Source of the DNA: Brachynemurus nebulosus
Taxonomy: Eukaryota; Arthropoda; Insecta; Neuroptera; Myrmeleontidae
Length of the DNA stretch: 64,000 nucleotides
Assembly (NCBI GenBank): GCA_035578155.1
Contig: JAPWDM010000005.1
Location: 18,598,877-18,662,876, forward strand
Reading direction: 5' to 3'
Of this stretch, positions 1-10,956 are shown piece after piece. The notes beneath the pieces are model-generated. The model ran no database searches, was not told the DNA's origin, and worked only from the letters and a program-made list of their open reading frames with translations. Each line of letters opens with the position of its first letter. The stretch's first letter is position 1. Made by a program: the position numbers and the translations under genes.

Positions 1-1885
1 AAATTATTTAGAATGCATTACAAGAGAAGTGAGGTACATCAGAATAAAGCTCAACTCAAATTCTTCACATTTACCCTTCTTTAAAAATTTTTCATCATAC
101 TTTAGCGTTCACAATTGTCCTTTGTTTAATGCAACTTACCCATATCTACCTCTTTGTACAAAAAATCAAGGTTAAATAAAAATTACAAAAATTGTAGGAT
201 CTAATTTATTACAAACTAAAAATGATGTTTTGATGATATTTTATCATTTTATCAAATAAAAAATCAAAAAATTACTTGATTTTCACACAAACACAAGGAA
301 AATTAGACTTTTTCAAGAAAATACATTAAGCTTACATGAATAAAGAAACAACAATCTATTAGGCCTAATACTTTAAATTAAAAAAAAAATGGTTTTGTGT
401 TAAATCTACTGCTCTTGGATACCCACAGAGCCATTGAAAACAAGTAATTTTTCTGTTTTGTAGGTTGTTGGGTAAGGGAGCACAGCAATGATTTTGTAAG
501 TTATTACACAAAACATATTGTCCTCTTTGCACACAAATTCTTTTTTTGTTTTGTTTGTACAACGGAAACTTGTACAATAATGTCACCATCATCTTTATCA
601 ACATTTTCAACTCTGAAAAGAACACTACTGAAATTTTTGACCGAATGGGGGCATTTGTGAATGTCGTTCACAATTATCCCCACAATTTTAAAATCATGGG
701 GTAATTGTGAATTGGTAATATATTGTCCAATTTCTTTAGCAATTAATAAGGAACCCTCCTAGGGATTAGATCACTTCGTTAGAAGTACTTTTAAACATTT
801 CTTACATTTAAAAAAAAAATTACTAAAAAAAATTTTTTTTGAGGATTGGTCGAAGTAAGATACACAAAATTTTGCAAGGGTTTTTTCAAAATAAAAAAAA
901 AGATACTAACACTTAGAGAATTCTTATCAAATTTTAATAGCATGTTAAAAAAAGATAGAAAAACGTATTAATAGTAGTTGATTTTTAACAATATTAATGT
1001 TATCTTAGAAATTATAGGGGCAGTTCGCAATTACTCCGGTCAACCCTATGTATATTGTTATTGATTCAATATTCACTATCGAGTTTTCTTTTTATGAATT
1101 AAAGAAATTATGTAAGAAAATTTAGTCCTGGAAATTTTCCTCTAATCTACATTTCAGCAACCCTACATTTCAGAATATATATACCTACTTAATACTAGAC
1201 ACCGAAAGCAGCCCTTCGAAATATCATCAATTTTTTTGTACCAGACGTTTATAATATTGCACCCTAGCTTTTTATAATTGTACCAAATTTTTTATTTTCT
1301 TCATTAAGTTGGCTTTAAGAAAAATGCCTGTGATAGTTCTGTTTTGTCAGTTTTGGTACGGAACACTAAAAAGAATAATCAAATGAGATGTTCCAAGAGG
1401 AAAGAAAAAAAATTATTGTTTTATTTTCAATTTGGTTTTTAATTTAAAAGCAAAAAGAGAAAAAAATAGCCAATAGTTCTCGTAAAGTTCTTGAAAGGTC
1501 ACGTGAAATTAACAGAATGTGAATCAACAAGCCGCATTTCGTAGAATTGAATGACATTCTAGTACATTATTTCTAGAAGTCGATATTATGTACTTGGTAT
1601 GCATTTGACATTTAAGTTAAGGGCACATTATTTCTCCTGTTAATCGAGCAAGAATTCAATACAAGCGTCTAATTGTAAAATAAATATAATACCTAATAAT
1701 AAAAAAATAAACTCGATTATCAACAGCAAACTATTACAGTACCATCCCAAATGTTCTATACCCACTGTACAGTTTCTCATCAACGTACTGAAGTACTGAT
1801 ACGTTAAAATTTTCCTTTTTTGATACATATAAGTCTCGAAATTTTCTTTTAAAAATTTGGGGGACAAGTCTACCCACACTGTCAA
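1..1885. other. AT-rich non-coding DNA, no gene seen
   Basis: No convincing exon, RNA gene or element boundary was found. The short open frames are AT-driven, have no recognisable motif and lack paired splice sites. Confidence 0.6.
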
Positions 1886-2391
1886 CTTCCCATTGGATGT
1901 CCTTAAAGACTAGGGACTACTGTACATAAATAATTCTTTTTTCATTTCAGGGAACTCCTCCTCTGTTTTTTTTTTTTCTTTTATTTAAATTTTGTAATAA
2001 AATACTGGCGTTTTTAACATCATGGAAGGTTCTTAGGCCATTATATAATAATGTTATGGTAAAAAAATCCATATAATCTATGTTATGTTAATAAAGTTAA
2101 TTCCGTTTTTTACCGCAAAAAACAAACTGTTAATCCGAATTTGCTGAAAACTTTATCCGGTGTTCATTTTTTGATTACGCATCTAATGAAATTAGTCCGG
2201 AGTTGATATCATCATTTGTTCTCGAGATATGCGAGACGAAAAATATTCACGAACGAACGAACTAACGAACGCACACACAGACATCACGCTAAAAACGATG
2301 CATTCGGATTCCAGTGACTTTGAAACGTGGAGAAATGTCAAAATTAACGATTCGTAAAATCGGACCCATTACAATAACTTCCAATGGGAAG
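1886..2391. mobile_element. MITE with TTAA-type ends (piggyBac-like)
   Basis: The ends are inverted copies: CTTCCCATTGGA on the left and TCCAATGGGAAG on the right. The right end is followed by TTAA (2392-2395) and the left is preceded by TCAA (1882-1885), which fits a TTAA target duplication with one decayed base. The interior near 2225-2290 holds a degenerate GAACGAACGAACT run followed by CACACACAGACATC. There is no transposase frame, so it would need one in trans. The piggyBac-type assignment is inferred from the TTAA alone. Confidence 0.6.
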
Positions 2392-3217
2392 TTAATAAAA
2401 TATCATTTACAATTGAGTATATACGTCATGACATCAAATAGATGAAAAATTACATCATACCTATTTTTGAATTTTTCAGAACATTTACAATGAAAATTAA
2501 AACCTGTACTGTACAATCAAGTTTTCCTTGTTCTACTTAAATACTTCTTAATATGTTGTTTACTTATTAATTCTTCTCTACAATGCAATACTCTTGAAAT
2601 TGTAGTGTTTTTCTCAGCCACAATCATTTCAATTTGCGGTTCAACCACACGAGTACCATCCCCCACTATTTCCAAATACAATTTCCTCTATAAAAAATGC
2701 GCCAAGCGCGTATTGGACACGCAGTCAGTGAAGGTTCTTTAGCGGCGAAAGTTTTTCACAGCATCCAGGATAAAATGTAAAACTGTAGAAGAAACATCAA
2801 CTTCATTTTACGAACCCTTTGTAACGATTCTCGCCACGATAAGATAGGTAGTAACAAAAATTTCAGCCTCACATTTCAGGACGGAAAAGTATCATGAAGA
2901 AATAACGAAAAGAGTCTTTTTTGTTGTAAATCACTTGGGATTTCTACGTGTTGCATGTACATGCAAAATTCCATATTATTAGGTCCAAAAATGCAGAAGT
3001 TCTAAAAATATGACAGACAGACATGACAAAACTATAGTATTTTGAAATTTGTTGTTTCAGAGCCCTAAAAGCCAACTGTACGGTGTATACAATGCACATT
3101 TATTACTCTATTGTACTTTCGTGTTCGTCTATTAGCATTCTCTATATTTAACAAGAGATTTTCGTTGAGCATTCTCAAATAGTAATACTCTCTATCTATA
3201 TAATATAGTCTCTATAC
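2392..3217. other. Non-coding stretch, nothing recognised
   Basis: AT-rich DNA between two elements. A slightly GC-richer patch near 2695-2760 has no open frame or splice pair to support a gene. Confidence 0.5.
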
Positions 3218-3464
3218 CAGAGGCTCTTAAAGTGCGGCCTGCGGGTAAAATATGGCCTGCGAATCATTTGCAATTTCGAATTTATAAAGATTATTTATCA
3301 AAATTTTTTTTATTTTAGAAAAACCTATAAATCTGACTATATTCTAACTAAACACTTTTCCGTTGAAAAATATCAAATTTTATATAGAATTTTCAGGATA
3401 TCTTTCGCAATCTCGCCCAAAAAACAAAAAAAAGTATTTAAAAACTTCATAAAACGGGTGCATG

Positions 3465-3605
3465 CTAGTTCGCTCCCGCGGTTAAATTTTAATCTCATCT
3501 TGAAAAAAGGTCGTAGGTTAGTTCGCTCCCGGGATGTATACTAGTTCGCTCCCGTGGTCAAATTTTAATTTTATCTTGAAAAAGGGTCGTAGGTTAGTTC
3601 ACAAC
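3465..3605 (+). repeat. Minisatellite block, CTAGTTCGCTCCCG unit (left arm)
   Basis: Three copies of a CTAGTTCGCTCCCG-type unit at about 3465, 3519 and 3541, with a decayed fourth near 3593. They are separated by related AT-rich spacers containing TTAAATTTTAAT and AAAGGTCGTAGG. The same unit returns inverted at 5495-5650, so the two blocks bracket 1.9 kb as inverted arms. Confidence 0.75.
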
Positions 3606-4119
3606 TCGTTATCTACTGGCAGGTAAAATTAATTACCTAAATGACAATTAGTTAAATAACTTAACAATTAAAATTTTATTTATTTAAAATTCGAATTTTT
3701 AAAAGCGTTCAAAATTACAGTTAATAATGGACATTTAGTGTGTTGTGTTTTATTTACGTTAGTTCAAATTTTATTTGTTTTTGATGCACCAAAATCAGTA
3801 GCATATGGTAGGATTTAAAAAAAAAAATAGGAATTAATTGTAGATAATTTTACTTGAAATACGTGAAAATCGGTAATGAATATGGTGAATATCAAAATTT
3901 AATTCCTACAATTATGTATATTATTCAACCTTACATTTATAATTATTCAAGTTAAATTTAAAAATCTTTGGTAATATTCATTATTTAATCTCCCCGCCCA
4001 CTATTTGCTATCTACCTAAAACTCGTTCAACATCAAATTCGTAATTTGCTACTTGTTTCGGATACACGTGTATTTGTTTCTTTCTTCTGTGTTTTCCCCA
4101 TTTCTTAACACGTCCTTTT

Positions 4120-4238
4120 AGCGAATTTCCAGAATGGAATTCAGCTATTACAGCCACTGTCATGACGCGACTTGAACCCGGGACCATGGCAGAAATTTGT
4201 TTTGAGGTCCCTAGAAACCGAAAATAATATTCACCAAA

Positions 4239-4314
<76 letters not shown>

Positions 4315-4321
4315 ATATGTA

Positions 4322-4404
<83 letters not shown>

Positions 4405-4734
4405 CCGCACGATAACTCTCGAACGAAATGTCCTAGGTTTACGAAATTTGGTGAAAATGTTGGAAGTCCCAAACCGTTGGACAAGTTCGTTAGCCAGACA
4501 CGTCGGATGCCAGGAACATGGTGTTTGTTCTTGCAAAAAATTAGTTTTTTGCCAAAATTTCCACTTATTTAAAAATTTTTGCGAAATTTTTTTACATCAT
4601 TTAAACGACGAAAAAAAATTACATAAAAAAGGTCTTTAAACTATTATTCTATGTCAACTAGTTTCCGAGAAAATTTAATTTTTATAAAAGGGCATTCGCT
4701 ATATTATGCAGGATGCTGCGACAGGGGTATACCT
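4120..4734 (+). repeat. Dispersed repeat family R1, copy A, with internal (TA)n
   Basis: This copy shares long stretches with 4905-5234 and, inverted, with 54647-55205. Shared blocks include GGTCCCTAGAAACCGAAAAT, GTTGGACAAGTTCGTTAGCC and the end GGATGCTGCGACAGGGGTAT. The 5' part carries CGACTTGAACCC, which on the other strand looks like a tRNA T-arm or B box. It may therefore be a SINE-like or other short non-autonomous element. A long TA tract replaces a short AT spacer seen in copy B. No coding capacity is credible. Confidence 0.75.
4242..4401. repeat. (TA)n microsatellite, about 160 bp
   Basis: Near-pure TA dinucleotides with a few interspersed TG steps near 4302-4330. Open frames of alternating Ile/Tyr across this tract are artefacts. 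Confidence 0.97.
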
Positions 4735-4904
4735 ATATGCATAATTATATGAAAGAATGTGTTTGTGGTACAGGAAGATATAGATTGTATATAAGTCATA
4801 TACGTCATACATATGTATACATATGTTTGTATGTTACTTATATGCCGTTTTTTAGGGTTCCTAAGAAAGTTCTATTTTTTAGAGCTCCGAAATAAATCTT
4901 CCGA

Positions 4905-5234
4905 GACTATAATAGAAATTTGTTTTGGGGTCCCTAGAAACCAAAAATAATATTCACTAAAATTTATGTATTAAATTTATATTTAGTCCCACACCGTTGG
5001 ACAAATTCGTTAGCCAGCCATGTCGGATGCCTAGAACATGGTTTTTTTGACCATTTTTCGTGAAAAAAATTAGTTTTTTGCCAAAATTTTCTAAAGTTAA
5101 AAATTTTTTTCGACATTTATTTACACCATTAGAAAGAGGAGGAAAAATCACTTAAAAGGGTGAAAAATCACAGAAAAACGGATTTTTATAAACGGAAATT
5201 CGCTATGTTATGCAGGATGCTGCGACAGGGGTAT
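4905..5234 (+). repeat. R1 repeat, copy B, without the TA expansion
   Basis: Matches copy A from AGAAATTTGTTTTG through GCTATGTTATGCAGGATGCT and the terminal GCGACAGGGGTAT. Where copy A has ~160 bp of TA it has only a short AT-rich spacer, so the expansion in copies A and C came after the family spread. Confidence 0.75.
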
Positions 5235-5494
5235 TATTGTCTTTAATATGTATATAACAGAAAATCAACCGAAACAAGTTCATCAACAGAAAAAAGTGTA
5301 TCGCAAGGCAGTTAATTTGCGTAAGGAATTTGTAGAAAAGAAAATTTCGTTATTGAAACAAAATGTAATAAGTAGATTCGACTTTGTAAAATGTATGTCA
5401 TGTAAATTTACACCAAATTTATAATGTATTTAATATTAAATTATAAAACATAAATAAAAACATTCTCATTTTGCTGTTCAATTTGTGTATATAG

Positions 5495-5650
5495 TCACGG
5501 GAGCGAACTAGTATACTACCCTTCAGGGTTTTATGACCGCGGGAGCGAACTAGTATATGGTCACGGGAGCGAACTAGTATACGACCCTTCAGGGTTTTCT
5601 AACCGCGGGAGCGAACTAGTGTGCGCCGCATAAGAAGTGTAGTTCGCTCC
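5495..5650 (-). repeat. Minisatellite block, inverted copies of CTAGTTCGCTCCCG
   Basis: Four copies of CGGGAGCGAACTAG at about 5498, 5538, 5563 and 5605, plus a last partial CTAGTTC-type word in the opposite sense near 5640. Spacers repeat CCCTTCAGGGTTTT, itself a small palindrome. These are the reverse complement of the block at 3465-3605. Confidence 0.75.
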
Positions 5651-5664
5651 AAATTGTAAAAAAA

Positions 5665-5835
5665 AGCCTTTTTTTATGCGGTAGATCGGGACCACATAAA
5701 AAAAGTTTCATAGAAGATAAGTAACTCAAAATGCTCAAAAAACCTCACGATTTCCTTTCTAAACAAGATAAAGCAACACTTTACAGTCTGTACACACGAA
5801 AATATTTCATTAGCATTTTGTGTCCAACAACACAA
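5665..5835 (-). repeat. Dispersed repeat family R3, end fragment
   Basis: The segment from TTTTTTATGCGGTAGATCGG through AAACAAGATAAAGC matches, in reverse complement, 58560-58700 and 30430-30530, and in the same sense 38660-38760. The end has the ATGCGGT/ACCGCAT palindrome typical of this family. Confidence 0.6.
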
Positions 5836-5852
5836 GTCTTTGAGAACCTCTC

Positions 5853-6934
5853 GTATATACTAACAATAGAGAAGGTATTCTAAGAAAATTGTCTTGTTGT
5901 CTGTGTTCCCAATATGGTACTCGAAAAGGTACATATAGAGCTATTATCTCAATGAAATTTTAAATTTAATACTGGAAAAACAATTTTTCCTCATTAGTGA
6001 AATTGGAAAATATTTTCTTGGACAATGGCGACAACGTATTAATATTTTATTAATCGCTATGTCTGGCTTGTAGATTTCCACAGACGAGACGGTTATCTAT
6101 GATTTCTTTGAGAATATATACAGCCACAATTTTATTTCTGCTCCTTATTTAAAATTTGGAGAGCATACACTTTTAATGTTACCAACGATTTTATTTTGTT
6201 ACGAAGAACTCCTATCTTAAATATAAATAAATATAAAAATTTTTTTAGGGGTTAGGTGGGTTTGAAAATTTCAAAAAATCCATTTTTTTGTCTTATTAAA
6301 TAGTACAATATGTTTAAAATATTCTCCTAAAATTAGATAGACCCTTCGGAAGTTCCGCCCATCAGGCCACGTCAGTGCAGCGCAGTAAACTTAAAACGCG
6401 TTTATCTCAAAACTCAATTTTTTAAGTCGGTGGACATGATTTCTCGAAAAGTTATGAAGCGATTTTGTTCAAATTTTGCACACATCTTTGAAATAACATT
6501 ATCTAGTCATTGAACGAAGGATTCTTTTATTTTTATTACAACTAATTTTTTCCAATCAATACATGGCGAAAATTTGACCAAAAAATGTGTTTTTTTGTTC
6601 AAAGTCTGTCAAAAATTCAAATTTTAATTTTTTTTTCCTTCGTCCAATAACGAGTTTTATCCATGTAGGTACTAACGAAATATTTTTGGTTTTTTGGTTT
6701 TAAATGAACCAATAATGAGTTATGCTGTCTACGGCAAGAGCATTTTTTTTTTTGAGACGGGGGGGGGGAGATGAGCTACCAACGGCTGAGTTTTCGGAAT
6801 TTTTAAATAAAAATTTCACAGAATACTATTTAAATATGTATCTCAGATTTGCTGAATTGCTTAAATAAAATGTATGATTGTATATATTAAAAAAAAAAAA
6901 GAAATAGTAAAAATATCCTTTTTTTGAACCTCTG
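5853..6934. other. Non-coding stretch, nothing recognised
   Basis: AT-rich DNA with a poly-T/poly-G run near 6746-6770. No exon, RNA gene or element end was recognised. Confidence 0.5.
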
Positions 6935-6942
6935 GAACCCAC

Positions 6943-7420
6943 TAGTGATGTCGGACCGAGAAGCAGTTAATCGATTAATAGACTAAAATTGTTTTTTAGA
7001 TAAAATTAGTCATTAGTCGAAAATATCGAGCACAAAATAGTCGATTAATCGACTAAATTTTTAGTCGAATTCATGATAAGGTAACCTATGTAACTCTTTC
7101 AAAAACGAGGTTTTCTTTTGAATTTAATTGAGACTTTTAATATTTTTCTTTTAAGAAAAGGAAAGATATGATGTATCACAATATATTAAACACATGAAAA
7201 TGAAAAATCATACAGATAGATAATTTTTTAGTTTCGAGTTTTTTAAGTCCAATAAATAATACAGGAAAATTGTTAAATTAGTCGTTTTTTAGTCGTTTTT
7301 AAGAAAAATTAATCATTTTAATCATTTAATCGTAGGTAAAATAGTCGACTAAAATATGACTAAATGTAAACAAAATTAGTAGACTAAACCGACTAATCGA
7401 TTAATTATCCGACATCACTA
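6943..7420. mobile_element. hAT MITE, 478 bp, with perfect 8-bp target duplication
   Basis: The terminal inverted repeats are TAGTGATGTCGGA at the left and TCCGACATCACTA at the right. Both ends are flanked by the identical octamer GAACCCAC (6935-6942 and 7421-7428), the 8-bp duplication expected of hAT transposition. The interior is rich in TAGTCGATTAATCGACTA palindromic words and codes for nothing. The perfect duplication indicates relatively recent insertion. Confidence 0.92.
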
Positions 7421-7428
7421 GAACCCAC

Positions 7429-8149
7429 CTAACGCCTTAACTATGACAACAAACTTTGGATTCGGGTTATATTGCACCCAGTATAAAATTTAATGAGCAA
7501 AATTGTCAACCCTTGAAACAATATCACAAAACAAAAAAACAAAAATGATGTAAGTATATTTGCGCACGTAGGCGTAGATATTTCGGCATCGAAAAATAGA
7601 CATTCCAGAAAAAAAATATTTATCATTTTAACAGCTGTCATATTTCCCATTTTTGAAATATTTACCAATCTAATAACATTTTTGATCGTTCCAATTATCT
7701 CTGGCCGCTCACATTTCATCCACGTAAACGAACGTATTCTCTATAGTCGACGTGGACGGGTTGTTCTGTTTGCTATACGTTTAGTTATTTTTTGATTGAA
7801 CAAACAATGCCCACTTCCATCGTCACCTGGGGGGTGTGAAGGGAATTGGTGATGCGTACGACATTGTGGTGGTGACGGAAGTGGTGATCGTGTGGCTACA
7901 CTGTGTGGTGAACATTAAACAACCTGTTTTTATTAATTAAGTACGCCTGGTTATCAGTGTCGAACCACACAGGAAATTTTTCGAGGTGATTGTGTTTAAC
8001 AATTCGATAATTGCTAATGTATCTGTATCGAAATGACACACTCGTGACCTAGAAAACTTTTTTATTAATTGCGTACTCTTCGGAAATTAAGAATTCACTT
8101 TTTTAAGAAAATTAAAATTATAAGTATTATCATTATACACGGTTCAACA
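7429..8149. other. Intergenic, with a GC-richer patch
   Basis: The patch at about 7740-7930 is visibly richer in G+C and contains CCACTTCCATCGTCACC facing GGTGACGGAAGTGG, a bulged hairpin. No splice-flanked frame or known motif was seen. It may be an element remnant or regulatory DNA. Confidence 0.35.
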
Positions 8150-8924
8150 CGGCCCATACACGGTTCAACTTGTTGTACTACCTAGTTGTACTACAAGTTG
8201 AACTGTTTGCCATACACTATTAAACTATTCATTCAACTTGTTGTCCAACTTCAGTTATTCATAATTTTTGAAAAAGAGAACTTCGTTAAAATTAAGGATA
8301 AAATTCTTGCCTTAGCAGTAATTGCAGAAAGTAGTGAAGAGAGCGTGAGTAAATGAAAAAAAAGAAAATGGAGCAAAGAGTGGTTGGGAAAAAAATTTTC
8401 TAATGAAAAACTATTAAAAAAATTAGTGAATGTGAACCGATTATAAAAATTATATGCGAATGAACGAAGAAATTATTAATGATATTTTAGTAAAAATAAC
8501 ACCTTTAATAAACAAAGAAGATACGTATGCGTGATGCAATTTTTGCAAAAAGACGCTTGGGAATTACATTAAGGTTTCTTGCAACGGGAAATTTAAAATT
8601 TTCAAGTGCGGTATCACCGCAAGCTATTGGAAATAACAAACAAAATCAAATATTTAAACTTTCCAATTGTTACCGCTGTAAATATTTTGTTGATTACACC
8701 ATTTACACCGTATATGTACTGGTTTTGTTGTTCAACTACCCCACACACAGTACAACATGTTCATAGACCATTTGCTCCACCCACGTAAAATCAAAATATT
8801 TTGATTTTATTTCAACCGTTTATGCAACCATCAAAATAGTTGACCAACTGCCCCACACACGATTCAACATGTTGTACAACTCACTCAATCAAGTTGTACA
8901 ACAAGTTGAACCGTGTATGGGCCG
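8150..8924 (+). mobile_element. PIF/Harbinger-type non-autonomous element, 775 bp
   Basis: The 29-bp terminal inverted repeats are perfect: CGGCCCATACACGGTTCAAC... at 8150-8178 and its reverse complement at 8896-8924. Sub-terminal GTTCAAC/GTTGAAC and TTGTACAAC words recur inside. The class rests on the transposase remnant within it. CATTATA occurs at both outer flanks (8131-8137 and 8925-8931), but on the left 12 bp separate it from the repeat, so the target site is unresolved. Confidence 0.75.
8460..8640 (+). pseudogene. Harbinger transposase N-terminal remnant
   Basis: The translation reads EEIINDILVKITPLINKEDT and then, after a frameshift near 8527, MRDAIFAKRRLGITLRFLAT followed by GN and, soon after, SPQAIGN. 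The pattern (I.PLI.K.DT / MR.AI...RL.ITLRFLATG / S.QAIG) is the conserved region ahead of the DDE catalytic domain in PIF/Harbinger nucleases. The catalytic part is absent, so no active enzyme is made. It sits within the 29-bp inverted repeats, consistent with an internally deleted element. Confidence 0.7.
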
Positions 8925-9660
8925 CATTATATGCATAACCGAGGCTGGATAAAAGTGTATTACGTGTGCGAGGAAGCTGTGTGTCACACGCGCTTCTCGC
9001 CGTAAAATAAATCCTCTGGTAACACTATTAAGGAAATCGTACATTATTTCATTTATATTTCCACAATAAACAAACCAATAAATTCTCAATGACCGCTATA
9101 CGAAAAACATATTTCCAAAAATTGATATTCTCATAATTGTCGATATTTATGCGGCGATAAATAAAAATTGACTTTCAAAAATATTTATTGCATTACCGGT
9201 GGTTACTATCCTCCACAATGTCGCCCGCCAATCGAAAAATATTTCACTGGTATCCAAACAGTTTTCTGTTGGTAATAAATTTTAAATTTTACAAAAATAA
9301 AAAAAAATACGTTTGAACTATGTTTTTCTTACAGCTACATCCATCTATACTCTATAGTGACAGCAACTACTGAACAGCAAGATACTTTTTAATAATGCGC
9401 AGATACCAACAAGAAGTGCAAGAAGAAGCTATCATCAAATGAAATTTAACAGAGAAATATGGACCTCCTGTGTGGATAGTGTAAGTGATTCAAAACATTG
9501 CTTGCAAGAGTCCAGTCTAGTTGGTTCGGTTGTTGAACATCGTGTCTGATTTGGTGATATATTTATTTACTTCTTCGGTATATTTCAATTTGGCGGATAC
9601 AGATTTGGGAAACAATTCTATAGAGTACAGGAACTCTCGGGAAGAGTACAATAATCAATT
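8925..9660. other. Non-coding stretch, nothing recognised
   Basis: No gene or element end was identified. The last ~100 bp may be decayed upstream Gypsy sequence but cannot be translated into a clear motif. Confidence 0.45.
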
Positions 9661-9663
9661 ACT

Positions 9664-10184
9664 TATCTAGGACATACAGTAACAAAAAATGGACTACATC
9701 CTACGCAAGAAAAAATTGATGTTTCTTCACTATGAACATTTTTAGGCATTATAAACTATTGTCAACAATTATTCCGAATCTAGCATCAAAGCTTAAGCTC
9801 TTATACAAACTTCTACAGAAAAATACAAAATTTTGGTGGTCGACAGAATGTGAAACCACATTTCAGAAACTGAAGGAAGAGTTATGTATCATCTATGGGA
9901 TTTGGAGCTATGTTGTCATATATCATGCCTGATAAAACAGAAGAACCCAGCTTTCGTTTTAAGATCACTAACTGCAACTGAGAAAAGTTACAATCAGCTT
10001 GATAAAAGAGATGCGACCTTAATATGGGGTTTAAAAATTTTTTCTAATATTTCTATGGACGAAAAATTATACTGGTAATTAACAATCAACGGTTAGCTAG
10101 AATACTACATATATCAGCAACAACGACCATAAGCACATTACGTAAATTTCTTGGCCGAATTTGACTACGAACGGATTTTCAATA
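9664..10184 (+). pseudogene. Ty3/Gypsy pol remnant (reverse transcriptase end to RNase H)
   Basis: Read across several frames, the segment follows the order of a Gypsy polyprotein. YLGHTVTKNGLHPTQEKID (9664-9720) is the end of the reverse transcriptase. FLGIINY leads to a PNLASKLKLLYKLLQK / ECETTFQKLKEEL connection block (9741-9893). Then come GFGAMLSYIMPD, SLTATEKSYNQLDK and LIWGL, typical of the RNase H region, and finally LAEFDYERIF (about 10150-10184). Several frameshifts and stops break it. No LTR, protease or integrase was found nearby, so this is an old internal fragment. Confidence 0.85.
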
Positions 10185-10955
10185 CTAGGCTTTTCATTTT
10201 TGACAAAATCAGAACTGTAAAGAGAACAGAAAAATCCCATCTAGAAACTAAGTCAAATTTCCTGAATAAATTTGAGTTTTTCAAAAATAAAAATTGAACA
10301 GTGAGGATAAAGTTAGTTCATTCGTTAAAAAAAATGTTTTTTTCAGGATATAGCTTCTAAACAAATCCCATCAGACACTAGCCGGTAGATAGGTAATATT
10401 TAATATAAGGTTTCTTTAAGATCTTTAAGACAGAAAGAATTAGTCCCTCGAAATGAGTGAGTGTATTCAAATGTTAAACTGAAAGAACCTGATTTACGTC
10501 CATCCTCTTAATCGAATTCTATACCAATCTTCTAATATTCTTTAATTTGCTTAAATCTTGAATAAGTAGATAAGTATTACGGTGGGGGCGTCGATTCCGA
10601 ACCTGTACACAATCTACAAACAATCGATTGCATAGAGAGAGGAGTAAGATATAACCTGCTGGAGTCAGTATTCTTACCTATGTACCTAGAACTAATAACT
10701 GAGTTATATTACCCCGATCTGGGTGGATATGTTAGAAGGACGGTATACTCACTTTTTTTTTCCACTTTACGGACCGTCGTAACGGAAAGTAGTATAAAAA
10801 TACATTAAAAAAGATCATATTTTATGGACGACCGTTTTTCTATTACACTGCACAGATGCAACCATAAAATATAAGCTGTTGGAATATTTAAGAAAAAAAT
10901 CGTAATCAAGGTTGGGAAATTTTGAGAAAAAATACAGTTTTTTCAATGGTGTTTA
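10185..10955. other. Non-coding stretch, nothing recognised
   Basis: No coding exon, RNA gene or repeat boundary could be supported. Confidence 0.45.
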
Positions 10956-10956
10956 A

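Larger units (their letters stand above)
3218..5852. mobile_element. hAT-like composite element, 2.6 kb, with nested repeats
   Basis: The left end reads CAGAGGCTCTTAAAG and the right end CTTTGAGAACCTCTC, imperfect inverted repeats of the CAGNGGTTCTCAAA type common in hAT elements. The flanking octamers are ctctatac (3210-3217) and gtatatac (5853-5860), 6 of 8 matching. Inside lie two blocks of an inverted minisatellite, two copies of another dispersed repeat and a long (TA)n tract. No transposase frame is left. The boundaries could be coincidental given the decay. Confidence 0.45.

Noticed and set aside
4008..4639. Long overlapping frames of alternating Ile/Tyr on both strands (also near 15.2, 26.3, 37.7, 40.6 and 55 kb)
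   Set aside because: They are produced by (TA)n, which is open in several frames; no real protein is indicated.
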